Assembly: GCF_050624435.1 (NCBI RefSeq)
Contig: NC_134531.1
Span: forward strand, 258,926,812 to 258,990,811
Source: Tenrec ecaudatus
Lineage: Eukaryota > Chordata > Mammalia > Afrosoricida > Tenrecidae
Reading direction: 5' to 3'
DNA length: 64,000 nt
Below, in pieces: positions 11,763-21,849 of the stretch. The position numbers were made by a program, and so were the translations under genes. The notes under the pieces are model-generated. The model ran no database searches. It was not told the DNA's origin and saw only the letters and a list, made by a program, of their open reading frames with translations. The first letter of the stretch is position 1. The number at the start of each line of letters is the position of its first letter.

Positions 11763-12734
11763 AGTAGTATTACTTCTTTTGCTTTTTTTCTTGTAAAATC
11801 CATAGTCTGTTTGATTTGCCTGAATTTCTTTCTTTTCAGCTTATTTAATTGAAGTTTTTCAAGCTACACAATAGATAAATATTTCAAACTACAAAAATAA
11901 TTATGACTTACTTTATATTTCACATTTGAAATTGTTGTTAAAGTTTCTTTAATTCCTACAGCCAATAATTTCATTTTACCTTTAGTTTATTTTTTTGTTT
12001 GGACCTCTTTCTCAAGTATTTGTGGTCCATTTTATGAAAAAGTACTTCCTGACATCTGCCTTGAATTTCCTCTTTCCCCTGGTCCCATTCCTGACCCTCA
12101 TCTTGTTATCTTCTTTAAGTGGAAAATCGTCTGCTTGACATTATTTCTATCATGTTCATTTCTGTGTGTTTCAGTGAAATCTTTCTTAATTATGTATTTC
12201 CCAAGAGACCACTTAATCTTTTGAGCCTGTCTCAGTAAGTTTTTACCTGTTTGTCCCCTGAATAAACCCTATGACTTTTAAAAGCAACTTTGATAATTTG
12301 AACATCTTGGGCGCCGTATTTCACTAAAATAATTCACACACACACAAATGAAAACTCATTTTTCAAGGTTTGAGATAATTTGTTTTTCTAACAATTGGCA
12401 GACTCCTGAAAGGGCAAAGCAACATTAAATAACAGTCATTCATGCATTTGATGTCATTCTTACCTCCTTTTATTACCTTTCATTCCTTGAGGGTTCAAAC
12501 AGAATGATGAAACATTATTTCTCAGTGTTCATTTTCCTTTAATGTTTACTTTATAGCCAATGGAGCACAACAATCTAATTCTTAAAAACATTAAAATTAA
12601 ATTACACTTTCCAGGTCAGTTTTTCCTTATATTCATTAACTTAAGGTCAAAAATGATATTTTTAAAAAGGGAGGGCAAATAAAAGCAAAGAGGCATCACA
12701 AGGAAAGGGGAAATCAGTGTCACATCTATTGATT
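11763..12734. other. Unassigned T-rich DNA
   Basis: Nothing recognised; a short CA run lies near 12337-12346. Old L1 sequence is possible but not supported. Confidence 0.4.
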
Positions 12735-12959
12735 CCGGGGTCCTCAAACTATGGCCCCCGGGCCACATGCGGCCCGCCGAGGACATTTATCCGGCCCGCC
12801 AAGTGTTTTTGCCATCGCTGCCTGTCTTGCTTAGCAGCCAACTCATCCAGTGTGCATAGGAATTTGTTCATAGGTTTGTTTTCTTTAAACTATATTCCGG
12901 CCCTCCAATGGTCTGAGGGACAGTGAACTTGCCCCCTGTTTAAAGTTTGAGGATCCCTG
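12735..12959. mobile_element. hAT miniature element, OC1-type
   Basis: A 225-base non-autonomous hAT element with terminal inverted repeats of about 16 bases: 'ccggggtcctcaaact' on the left and, reverse-complemented, 'cagggatcctcaaact' on the right. The interior ('gcggcccgccgaggacattt', 'atccggcc', 'tccggccctccaatggtctg') matches my memory of OposCharlie1. It has no coding capacity and would depend on a transposase supplied by an autonomous relative. The flanking 8-mers do not match, so the duplication is eroded or lost. Confidence 0.85.
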
Positions 12960-13016
12960 AAATTTTAAATGGAAAATTAATATAATATTTCATGATGCAC
13001 ATGGAGGAAAAACACT

Positions 13017-13129
<113 letters not shown>

Positions 13130-14148
13130 AGCAAACGATTTCATGAAACAATAATGTGAATTCATTAGTATATATAAACAGTAAGGGGAAAATTACATTC
13201 ACTTTGCCTAGCATTGAGCATCCTCTGTATGAGGATTGTCCCTGTTAAGGTATATGTTAAGTGAACATATTGAAGTAATATATAGAGGACACAACAGCTA
13301 GCACTATTTCAAAGATTACCAAAGACCGATTATGGTTTACTGTGTAAATCAAAAGTTGACAAAATGAGAATATTCTATAAAATTAATAATCTTCAAAATG
13401 TGGGCCTCCTAGGTATTTTAATGAATGAGTAACTAGTACAATAAATATGCAAGTAATTATTTATACAATTATCTGTATATTAATAATTTCATCAGGTGTA
13501 TCATACAAGTTAAATTACTGATCATACAGTTTAACAAAGTTTTTCTAGAGATTATTTTGGAGTTTTGTTTTCCACAGGAGAATTTATTTAGCTTAGAATT
13601 CTGGAAACTTCAGAGGATATTTTAGGGGTTATTTTGGATTCATTTGTATAAGCTGTACATGAAAAAAAGAAGAAGAAATTGGCTTTTTGTCAACAACAAA
13701 AACAAACCATTCACTAGGGTGCAAAACAATTATGTTGCATATTTTGAAAAGCTCTATTTATGCTTATATGGACTTTCCTGGCTCTCTTCTGAGTAGGAAA
13801 AATAACACAGATTAACTAAAGACAAAAAGATATTGCTAAAATATTTTTGTCTCTTTCCTAAAGAATGGTTAAAAACTATAGTCGGATAATACCGAAGTGT
13901 ACCATAACAATGTAAGCTGTAGATTCTTATTTGATCAAAAACAATAAAAAAATTTTACTCAATTTTGAATGTATGGTTACTTAATTAGTGTGAAAAGGTT
14001 ATCAGTCCACTACTTGTTTGCCTTAAGTAATATGTTTGGTAATATCAATAGATCATTTGATAGAAGATATATGTGCTATCTATCTTACCTACACACCTTC
14101 TTAGTATAGATTATTACATTTTCCTAAATTTTTAATTTGGAGGATTGT
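13130..14148. other. Unassigned AT-rich DNA
   Basis: No repeat family or coding frame recognised. Confidence 0.4.
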
Positions 14149-14573
14149 TGTGGTAGTTACATAATTCCGTGTCAACTTAAACAGAAATAAAAGTGTAGGG
14201 ATGGAATCCAGCCTGTCAATCAGGTCATAGCTTGATGGTGACTCCTTCTGGGTGTGGCCTTTGCATAAGGAGAACCTCCCCTTCTCTCTCTGCCTTCACC
14301 TTCCTACTGACTGACCATGATTGTTGCAGGTGCTACCACCATTGGATCCACATGACTTTACACCCAGCTTCCAAGATCTTTCTCTAGTCTGCACTCAGGC
14401 ATGTGGCTGCATGAGTCTGAAGAGGGACTCCTGGCCTAGTAACACACTTATGGACTTCAGTTGAACTGGGAAGGAATATTTTCTTGATATACAATTACTT
14501 CTTGATATAAAGCTCTTTCTTACACATAATGTGCATCACTTAAATTGATTTCTAGTCAACCTGGTCTAACACA
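14149..14573 (+). mobile_element. Solo ERV-L-type LTR
   Basis: A complete 425-base LTR from 'tgtggtagttac' to 'ggtctaacaca', flanked by a perfect 5-bp duplication, 'attgt', at 14144-14148 and 14574-14578. Five bp is the size expected for ERV-L. It is the same family as 52297-52731 and 57618-58053 and, reversed, 46202-46651. A 'gatataaagctc' element near the 3' part is a plausible poly(A)/promoter region. It arose by LTR-LTR recombination that removed the provirus. Confidence 0.85.
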
Positions 14574-14659
14574 ATTGTAAATAATCAACTTTTGCTAAAG
14601 AACTTACCAAGAGAGTAATTCATTAAACAGCATAAAAATATATGTATTAATCATTACAA

Positions 14660-14731
14660 ATAAAAATACACTGCCATGAATTCAATTCCAAAGATATTTA
14701 CCCCATAGGACCAACTAGAACTGCTCCTTAG
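14660..14731 (-). mobile_element. AfroSINE, tail half, split by L1
   Basis: Tail half of a minus-strand SINE ('cactgccatgaattcaattcc', 'ccccataggaccaactag'). It stops at the L1 target-site duplication, and the head half resumes at 21011. The SINE is therefore older than the L1. Confidence 0.8.
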
Positions 14732-14746
14732 TGTTTCTGATTCTTT

Positions 14747-17214
14747 TTTTTAAAATCATTTTATTAGGGCTCATACAACTCATCACAATCCACACATGCA
14801 TCAATTGTGTGAAGCACACTTATACATTCATTGCCCTCATCATTCTCAGAACTCTCTCTTTCCGCTTGGGTTCCTGGAATCAGCTCCTCATTTTTCTCCA
14901 CCCACCTCCCTCCTCGCTTCCCCCTCCCTCACAAACCCTTGATAATTTATAAATTATTTTATCATGCGCTTCCCAGTGTCTCCCTTCACCCAATTTTCTG
15001 TTGCCCATTCCCCAGGGAGGAGGTAAGATGTAGATTCTTGTAATGAGTTCACCCTTTCTATCCCCCCTTTCCTCTTCCCTCCTGGTATTACCACTCTCAC
15101 CACTGGCCTTGAGGGGTTTCTCTGTCCTGGATTCCCTGTGTTTCCAGTTCCCATCTGCACTGCTGTGTATCCTCTGGTCTAACCAGGTTTGCAAGGTAGA
15201 ATTGGAATCACGATAGTGGGGGTAGGGTGGGGGGAGGGAGGAAGCATTTAAGAAATAGAGGAAGGTCATAAATTTCATCAATGCTACACTGCACCCTGAG
15301 TGACTCATCTCCTCCCCACTACCCCTTTGCAAGGGATGTCCAGTTGTCTACAGTTGAGCATTGGGTCCCCATCACATGCTCCCCTCATTCACGATGATAT
15401 GATTCCACCCCCCCACCCCCTCTTTGGTGCTTGACACTTGGTCCCTTAGACCCTTCATGATCACACATGCTGGTGTGCTGCTTCCCTGTGAGCTTTGTTG
15501 CTTCTGGGCTAGATGGCTACTAGTTTACTTTGAAGCCTTTAAGTCCTCAGACACATTCGTCTTCAGCGTTTATGTGGGGAAGGTGATCACACAATGCTGG
15601 TTTTTGTTCTTTGGTGTCTGCTACCTGATCCCTTCAACACCTCGTGATCACACAGGCTTGTGTGCTTCTTCCCTGTGGGCTTTGTTGCTTCTGAGCTAGA
15701 TGGCCGTTTGTTTACCTTTAAGCCTTTAAGACCCCAGATGCTGTATCTTTTGATAGCCGGGCACCATCATCTTTCTTCATCACGTTTGCTTATGCACCCA
15801 TTTGTCCTCAGCAATTGTGTCAGGAAGGTGGGTATTATGGAATGACCGTTTAGCTGAGCAAGGTGCTCTTGTATTAAGGGATTGCGTGTGAGGAGGCACA
15901 GTGTCCACCTGCTACCCTACGACTAGACCTCTAAATATATGCACATAGTTCTATTTCCCACATAATCATAAATATATTTACATATTCACATGTCTGCATT
16001 TTGGTCTCTATGTGTGTCCTTTGCTTCCTGCTCCTTTCCTCTATTTCCTTATGCTTTCTCCCTGTTCCGCTACCATATTCAGCCTTCATTCTGGTTTCAG
16101 TAATTCTTCTCAGTTACATTGCCCTTGGTCATTCCTTACCAGTCCTCCCAGCCCCTCCCTGCCACTGGTTTTGAACAACTCATTGTCCCCTTGTCCCTGG
16201 GTTGCCCATCACCTCCTCCCTTCCCCCACCTCCCACTCTCCCATGTCCACTTGAAACCGTTGGACCTGTTGTTTTCTTCTCCACATTGTTTATCCAGCCT
16301 AGCTTATCTAGATAGACCTGCAGATAATAATATGTGCATAATATTGTGGATGGCCTCAACAGCACCAAACAAAGTGGCACATAGGAACACGGTGATGACC
16401 ACGGGAACACCAACAAACTAACAATTAAAAATACACTGACATACAAAATCTAAAAGAAGAAAATACATAAATAAATAAAAATTAAAAGAAAGAAGGAAAC
16501 ACTTGTTAATAGTTTATGGTCTGTTTGTTGGCCTTTAGGAGTGTTTTCTGGATGGATCTGATGGGGTGCCATGCCCTGGATTCAAAGTCCATCCTTGATA
16601 CTCCCTTGGAACCTCCTTGCTCTGCTTCTATTTCATGCCCCTGTGTTTTGCCTCAGTGTGGTGAGATCAGCTCGGTCACACATCCCACACTGTGACTCCG
16701 GTGCTATCCCATGTAGAGCCATGGGTCAGTGCAGGATGTCACACCTCACAGTGGAGCCGGCCATATGGACCTTTCTGTGCATTGGCCGCTCTGAGCCAGC
16801 TTCTTTCCCTCACCAGATGATCCATTTTCATTTTCTGTGGCACTCCCTTCCAGGGTGGGTGTCGGGTTGATTCTGTTTGAGGCTGGGCATATGGTTCAGT
16901 CTTTTTGTGGATTCCTGCACACATTTTGTTGCCCTCTTTGTTTGGGGCATCATGTTGGGGTCTGTATGCACATTCCAGTTCTGTGGGGACACAACCAATA
17001 CTCTCCCCCTAGGTGGATTAGTGCCATTCCCCCCCCCACTGTATCATCAATTCAGTTTCTCCCCACCCTAATTCTCCCTCCTCCTGCACCCTTCCCCTTC
17101 TTTATGTTGGACTCTCAAGTACCTCCCTGGGTGTGGTCTGCCCTCCCTCCAACTATCTATGCTTCCACCCGTTTATTGCAAGATAAGTGTCTATTCCTGC
17201 CATGCTGATTGTAC
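14747..17214 (-). other. L1 3' UTR, about 2.47 kb
   Basis: Runs from the ORF2 stop (complement of TTA at 17215-17217) to the poly(A) end. This is about five times the length of the human L1 3' UTR. Landmarks in element order are a G-rich stretch (17040-17100), a 'gccaacaaacagacc' block (16510-16530), two copies of a segment ending in 'gtgatcac' (15433-15845) and the terminal 'tgagccctaataaaatg'-type end. Several short open frames in it have no plausible product. Confidence 0.8.
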
Positions 17215-18948
17215 TTATCTCAGGGGATTCATGTTATACCTGTCCTTTTGAGTCTGGCTTACCTCGCTTAACATGATTCCTTCCAGCTCTTCCCATGAGG
17301 TGATGAGTTTCATGTGATCATCTGTGCTTTTCAGTGCTACATAGTACTCCATTGTGTGCATGTGCCAGAGTTTACTAATCCACTCATCTATCGATGGAAA
17401 CCTAGGCTGTTTCCAAGTCTGTGATTGAATTGTGCCACAATAAACATTGGAGCACAGATGACTTGCCGTGTTTTATTTGTTACCTCCACTTGGTATATAC
17501 CCAGTAGAGGGAACACTGGGTCATAAGGTAGATCAATTTCCATTCTCTTTAAGTATCTCTAGATTGCTTTCCACAGTGGCTGTACAAATCTACATGACCA
17601 CCAGCAGTGGAGGAGGGTTCCTACTTCAACACAGCCCCTCCAACACTTGTTATTCTCTGATTTCCTAATGTGCACTTGCCTCAGGGTTGTTAGGTGGTAT
17701 CTCATGGTTGTTTTGATTTGCATTTCTCTTATGGCTAATGACTGGGAACACTTTCTCACATGCTTTTTGGTCTCATATGTTTGTAGGGTCTCCTCCATAG
17801 TGAAAGCCCTTTTCAGTTTTTTGGCCTACTTCCTTAGGGGGTTAACTGTTTTCCTCTTTTTGCAGGTCATGAAGGTGTTACAGATTTTAGTAATGAGCTC
17901 TTTTATTGATGCATCTTTACTAAAAATTCTCTCGAAGACTGTGGATTATCTTGTCACCCTCTTGGTGAAGTCTTTCGAGGTGTACAGGTGCTTTATTCTT
18001 ATTAAATCCCATTTGTCGATTTCCAGTTCACCTGTGTGTGTACCCTTCCCTATTGCAGTGAACCTATGAATCCCCTGGGCCATTGCTCTGAGGTTTATCC
18101 TGGTTCCCTCCTTGAGGGTCCTGATGGTTTGAGGTTTAACTTCTAGGTCTGTGATCCACCTTGAGTTTATTCTTGTGCAAGGAGTGAGGTAAACATCTTG
18201 GTTCATTTTTCTACATGTGGATATCCATTGTTTCCAGCACCACTTGTTAAAAAGGGCATCCGCTTCCCACTTGATGGTTCTGGGACTCTTGTCGAGGACC
18301 AGTTGTCTATCTGCTGATGATTTTATTACTGGGCTTTCTATTCTTTTCCACTGGTCTGAGTGTCTGTCATTGTCCAGTAGCACACTGTTTTGACCACTGT
18401 AGCTGTGTAATTGGCATTAAAATTGGGTAAGGCGGGTCCTCCAACTTTGTCCTTTTTCTTGAGGAGTTCTCTGCTAATTCTGGGCTTCTTCCCTCTCCAT
18501 ATGAAATTGGCGATCACTTCTTCTAATTCTTTGAAGAAGGTTGATGGTATTTGAATTGGTAAAGCATTGAACTTGTAAGTGCTTTAGGTAAGATTGTCAT
18601 CTTTATTATGTTAAGCCTTCCTATCCACGAGCAGGGGATGTTCTTCCATTTGTGGAGGTCGCTTTTGGTTTTCTGTAGTAGGGTCTTATAGTTTTCCTTG
18701 TATAGGTCTTTAGGTTGTATTTTTTTTGTTGTTAAATGTTTTCCTAGGTATTTCAGTTTGTTCTTAGCTTCTGTGAAGGGTACTTCCCTCTTAATCCCCT
18801 TTTCCATGGTCCCGTCAGATGTGTATATGAAACCTACTGACTTCTGTTTATTGATCTTGTACCCTGCCACTCTTCCATATTTTTCTATTGCTTAGGTAGT
18901 CCTGTTGTGGAGCTTTTGGGGTTCTCAATGTACAGGATTATTATTCAA
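17215..18948 (-). pseudogene. L1 ORF2 C-terminal remnant
   Basis: Three broken frames (18870-18523, 18383-17946, 17798-17559) give the C-terminal third of L1 ORF2p, the endonuclease/reverse transcriptase of target-primed reverse transcription. Recognisable segments are VAGYKINKQKS-like, PCSWIGRLNIIKMTILPKA, ADALFNKWCW and [15 protein letters not shown]-terminal zinc-knuckle-like CX3CX7HX4C motif, starting NNKCWRGC, is intact. The frame continues through LSEVSQTQKDRY to a TAA at 17217-17215. The endonuclease and the catalytic YADD region are deleted. Confidence 0.9.
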
Positions 18949-18954
18949 ATATCA

Positions 18955-19286
18955 TTCCTCTTCATAGCATCTGTCATTGATCTCAGGTTATCTTGTGCTT
19001 CTTTAATTTTTTCCTCTCTGACTATGTTTCCTGTTGGCTTATGTCTGATTGAGTGTCCTCAAGATCACTGATATGATTCTCTGCCTCCTAAAGCCTAATT
19101 ATAAATTCTGTGACCTTGTGTGTGACTTCTGCTACCTCTGCTGCTAGCTCCTGTAGTTCCCTTTGATGGGTGGACTTCATCCCCTACACTGTGGACCTCA
19201 TCCCTTCTATTGTGGACTTCTCCTCTATCATTGCATTGTTATACTGGATTGCTTACCTCAACTCCTAAATTAATGTGATCAGACAT
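18955..19286 (-). pseudogene. L1 ORF1 N-terminal remnant
   Basis: Starts at an ATG at 19286-19284 (MSDHINLGVEV...) just after the purine/pyrimidine tract, and is broken early by stops and shifts. Downstream frames resemble the ORF1p coiled coil (EVTHKVTEFI, EAENHISDLED). ORF1p is the RNA-binding trimer of the L1 particle. The RRM and C-terminal domains are deleted, and the sequence joins ORF2 near 18950. Confidence 0.7.
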
Positions 19287-21010
19287 CTGAAGGAGAGAAA
19301 AAAAGTAATAATAGTGAAAGAGGAATAAGATAAAAGGAGAGAGAGAGAAGAAAGCGCTATAAAAGAGGGGCACATTAGAAGTAATAGTAATACTGAAAAC
19401 GGAGGAAGAAAGAAGAAAAATAAGAGAGAAGATAAAACACATAAAGTAAAAGAAAAAAGAAAGAAAAACCAGCACGAATATATATATATTTCCCCCTCCT
19501 TTTCCCTCCAAGTTCTAGTGATGTCTCATAGAAGGCAGAGGTGGGCGAGTTGTCACTGCCATGGGACGTGGTGCTGGTCTGGGGCTCCAGGGCCAGGCTC
19601 TGTTAGGGGGAGATGCTCTTCAGATCAGCATGCACTCCAGGTCCCTGCAGGCCTGTAGAGTGAAGCCGGTGGGCAGAGGCTACACCTGCGGCAGAAACAC
19701 CATAGCGCAAGCCTCCCACACCGGCCAGAAAAGCCTGGGGCTGCATAGGGTGCTGAGGGAGATGCTGGCCACAGCATCTACTTCTTATGCCAGCAGGATA
19801 AGGCTGGGGCCATAAGGTGTGTTGAGGGAGACGCTGCCTTCAGAGCCCACCTACTACGCTCACAGGAAAGGGCTGGGACCGCAAGGGGTGCCGAGGGAGA
19901 TGCTGGCTTCAGCACCTGCGTCCTATGCTGGCTGGAAAGGGCTGGGGCAGCCTTAGAGTCTGGCGCTGGGGACCCTGCGGAGCACCACACTGATGAGAGC
20001 CTGCTGGAGTAGACAGAGGGCTCAGGCGGGAACCGCAAAGCCGCATCCTAGGCTCCCTAGGCTCCCTAGTAGGAAGGATGCGGGCAGGCTTTGCTTCAGA
20101 GCAGTTGGTGTTAGAAACCCCGCAACGCTTGGTGCCCACCCTCTGCACTCAGAGAAATGCACTGCAGGCAAGCTTGTCGCTCTGGGCTGCCACACAGGGA
20201 GGACAAAGTCGGCTCCGCCAAAGATCCAAGCTATGGCGACTGCCCATTGGCCCGGGAGGGACGCACTGGGATGGGTGGGTTCAGTGCTCTGGGCGGCGGG
20301 TCCAGGGTTCCTCGGTGACGCAGGCCAGCCTGAAGTGGCTCCGGGGAAACAAAGTGTAGTGGGTAGAAACGGAATGGCATCTGGCCACGGATCTCGCCTG
20401 CGGAATGTGCATAGCACATCTTTCCAGGCAGGGAGTGGAACCGGAGCTAAGCTGACGGGAGCAGGCGGGCAGGCAAACGGAATGCCAGTTGAAAGGTCCC
20501 AGGAAGCAATGGGGGTGGATTGTCCCCCATTGTGGTCACCCAGACAGCCAACAGTAGGTTTCAGGTCAATTATGCAGGCCCTGGGCTAATGGAGGGAGGC
20601 ACCTGGGCCCAAGGGCAGATTGCTGACACCTGGGGAGAGGGGAACTGTGGTAAAGGGAAATGTCTAGTGGGCAGCTGCTGTAGGGGGCCCACCACCACTC
20701 CATGTGTCTCGGCAGAGCAGTCAAGCGACAGTGGGCACGGGGTCCCAGTCTGGAGATGGAGTGGTGCTCTAGCTGGTTGTAGCCGTGGTGGGGATGGCCT
20801 GATTACCTGAGATGTCCCAAGAATCGGATCCTGGATATCGAGGCCCCAGCTCAGGACTAATGCGTGGGGTGGGGGTGGGGTGCTGTCCCAGTGGGATAAT
20901 TCACTCACCAGACTCCTTCTATTCAGCTACCTAGACACCAAATATCACCTTGTTCGAAAGAGCTCTCAGAGTATGCGCGTCACCTGGTCGGCCATCTTCC
21001 CTCCTCCTCA
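19287..21010 (-). promoter_or_regulatory. L1 5' UTR / internal promoter region
   Basis: About 1.7 kb of GC- and CpG-rich DNA in a 35-40% GC window, located between the L1 5' terminus and ORF1, where L1 promoters reside. It contains a 69-bp tandem array (19735-19941) and, next to ORF1, a pyrimidine-rich tract on the element strand (19287-19480). Several overlapping open frames on both strands here reflect low stop-codon density in GC-rich DNA. Promoter activity is inferred from position only. Confidence 0.75.
19666..19960 (-). repeat. 69-bp tandem array in L1 5' UTR
   Basis: The motif 'ctggg(g/a)c' followed by 'gagggaga(t/c)gctg' recurs at 19735, 19804, 19873 and 19942, exactly 69 bases apart. 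There are three clear units, a probable diverged unit before them and a partial one after. No common frame is implied. Confidence 0.85.
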
Positions 21011-21130
21011 TGTTTCTGATTCTTTACAGAAGCAAAATATCTCATCCTCCTGCAGAGTGGCTGGTGAGATTGAAGCACTGACCTGTTGATTAACCTATTG
21101 ATTGACCTGTTGATTAACACTTAGTCTAAT
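21011..21130 (-). mobile_element. AfroSINE, head half, split by L1
   Basis: Right-hand part of the SINE interrupted at 14731: 'cctcctgcagagtggctgg', then a tRNA-like head ('gcactgacctgttgattaac') with a small local duplication of the head motif. Confidence 0.75.
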
Positions 21131-21845
21131 ATGCCACTTCAAATCCTCATCCTTATGCAAAACAGACCACTGTTACATGTCGTCACTCTATCCAGAGAAT
21201 AAATTTTTAAAAAATAGTACACCAATATTAAAATGTAATGCAATATAAGTGAACTGAGGCCTTTCTGTATTTTTTGAACAGTTCATAGCACTAACAGTAG
21301 GATAACAATATTCACTCAAATAAAACGTTACAATTTGCAAAGGCTCTATCTTGCTATTATTTTGAAATCTTATCACCAAGTTGCACATGACCTCTCCAAT
21401 AATCCAAACAGCTAGTATTTACTTCTAGTGAGTTGATTCATAGGCTGGTACTTTTAAAATAAAAATATAAAAATCTGAAATATATATTTCACTTAATATT
21501 GAAAGGTAAAAATAATCTTTCTATTAATGATTTTAATATTTTTGTTTACACTAAGGGAAACCATCTCAGTTATATATATATTCATTTTTATAAGACATAA
21601 ATTATTTATATTTCAAAAATGTGGAAACACAGTGTAAAGATACACAACTCCATTTGAAAGACAAATGTAAAAAATAATTGATTTTACTGTTAAGATTCAT
21701 AGTGATTAAGACACATTGCAGAATAAACAATTTTCCATAAATAACTTGTTTATTTAGATAAATAACTTATTTCTTGTAATTATTTAGCTCTATTCTTAGT
21801 TAAAATGTGAAATGAGGCAACAATAGAAGACTCAAGTTATTCATT
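21131..21845. other. Unassigned AT-rich DNA
   Basis: No repeat family recognised. Confidence 0.4.
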
Positions 21846-21849
21846 TTTA

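Larger units (their letters stand above)
14747..21010 (-). mobile_element. L1 with both ends, internally deleted
   Basis: A 6.26-kb minus-strand L1 with a 3' poly(A) (T run at 14742-14751) and an apparently complete 5' end ('gaagatggccgacc' read on the minus strand near 21000). A 15-bp duplication, 'tgtttctgattcttt', lies at 14732-14746 and 21011-21025. Parts in element order: 5' UTR 21010-19287, ORF1 start 19286-18955, C-terminal third of ORF2 18948-17215, 3' UTR 17214-14747. Most of ORF1 and the endonuclease and reverse transcriptase core of ORF2 are missing. The precise duplication shows that the insertion was a single retrotransposition event. Confidence 0.9.

Noticed and set aside
14880..15332. 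150-codon minus-strand frame
   Set aside because: It is inside the L1 3' UTR; aligned copies at 5218-5872 and 28615-30585 do not keep the frame.
19993..20589. 198-codon open frame, the longest in the window
   Set aside because: It lies in the GC-rich L1 5' UTR, antisense to the element; other long frames overlap it on both strands, as expected where stop codons are rare by composition.
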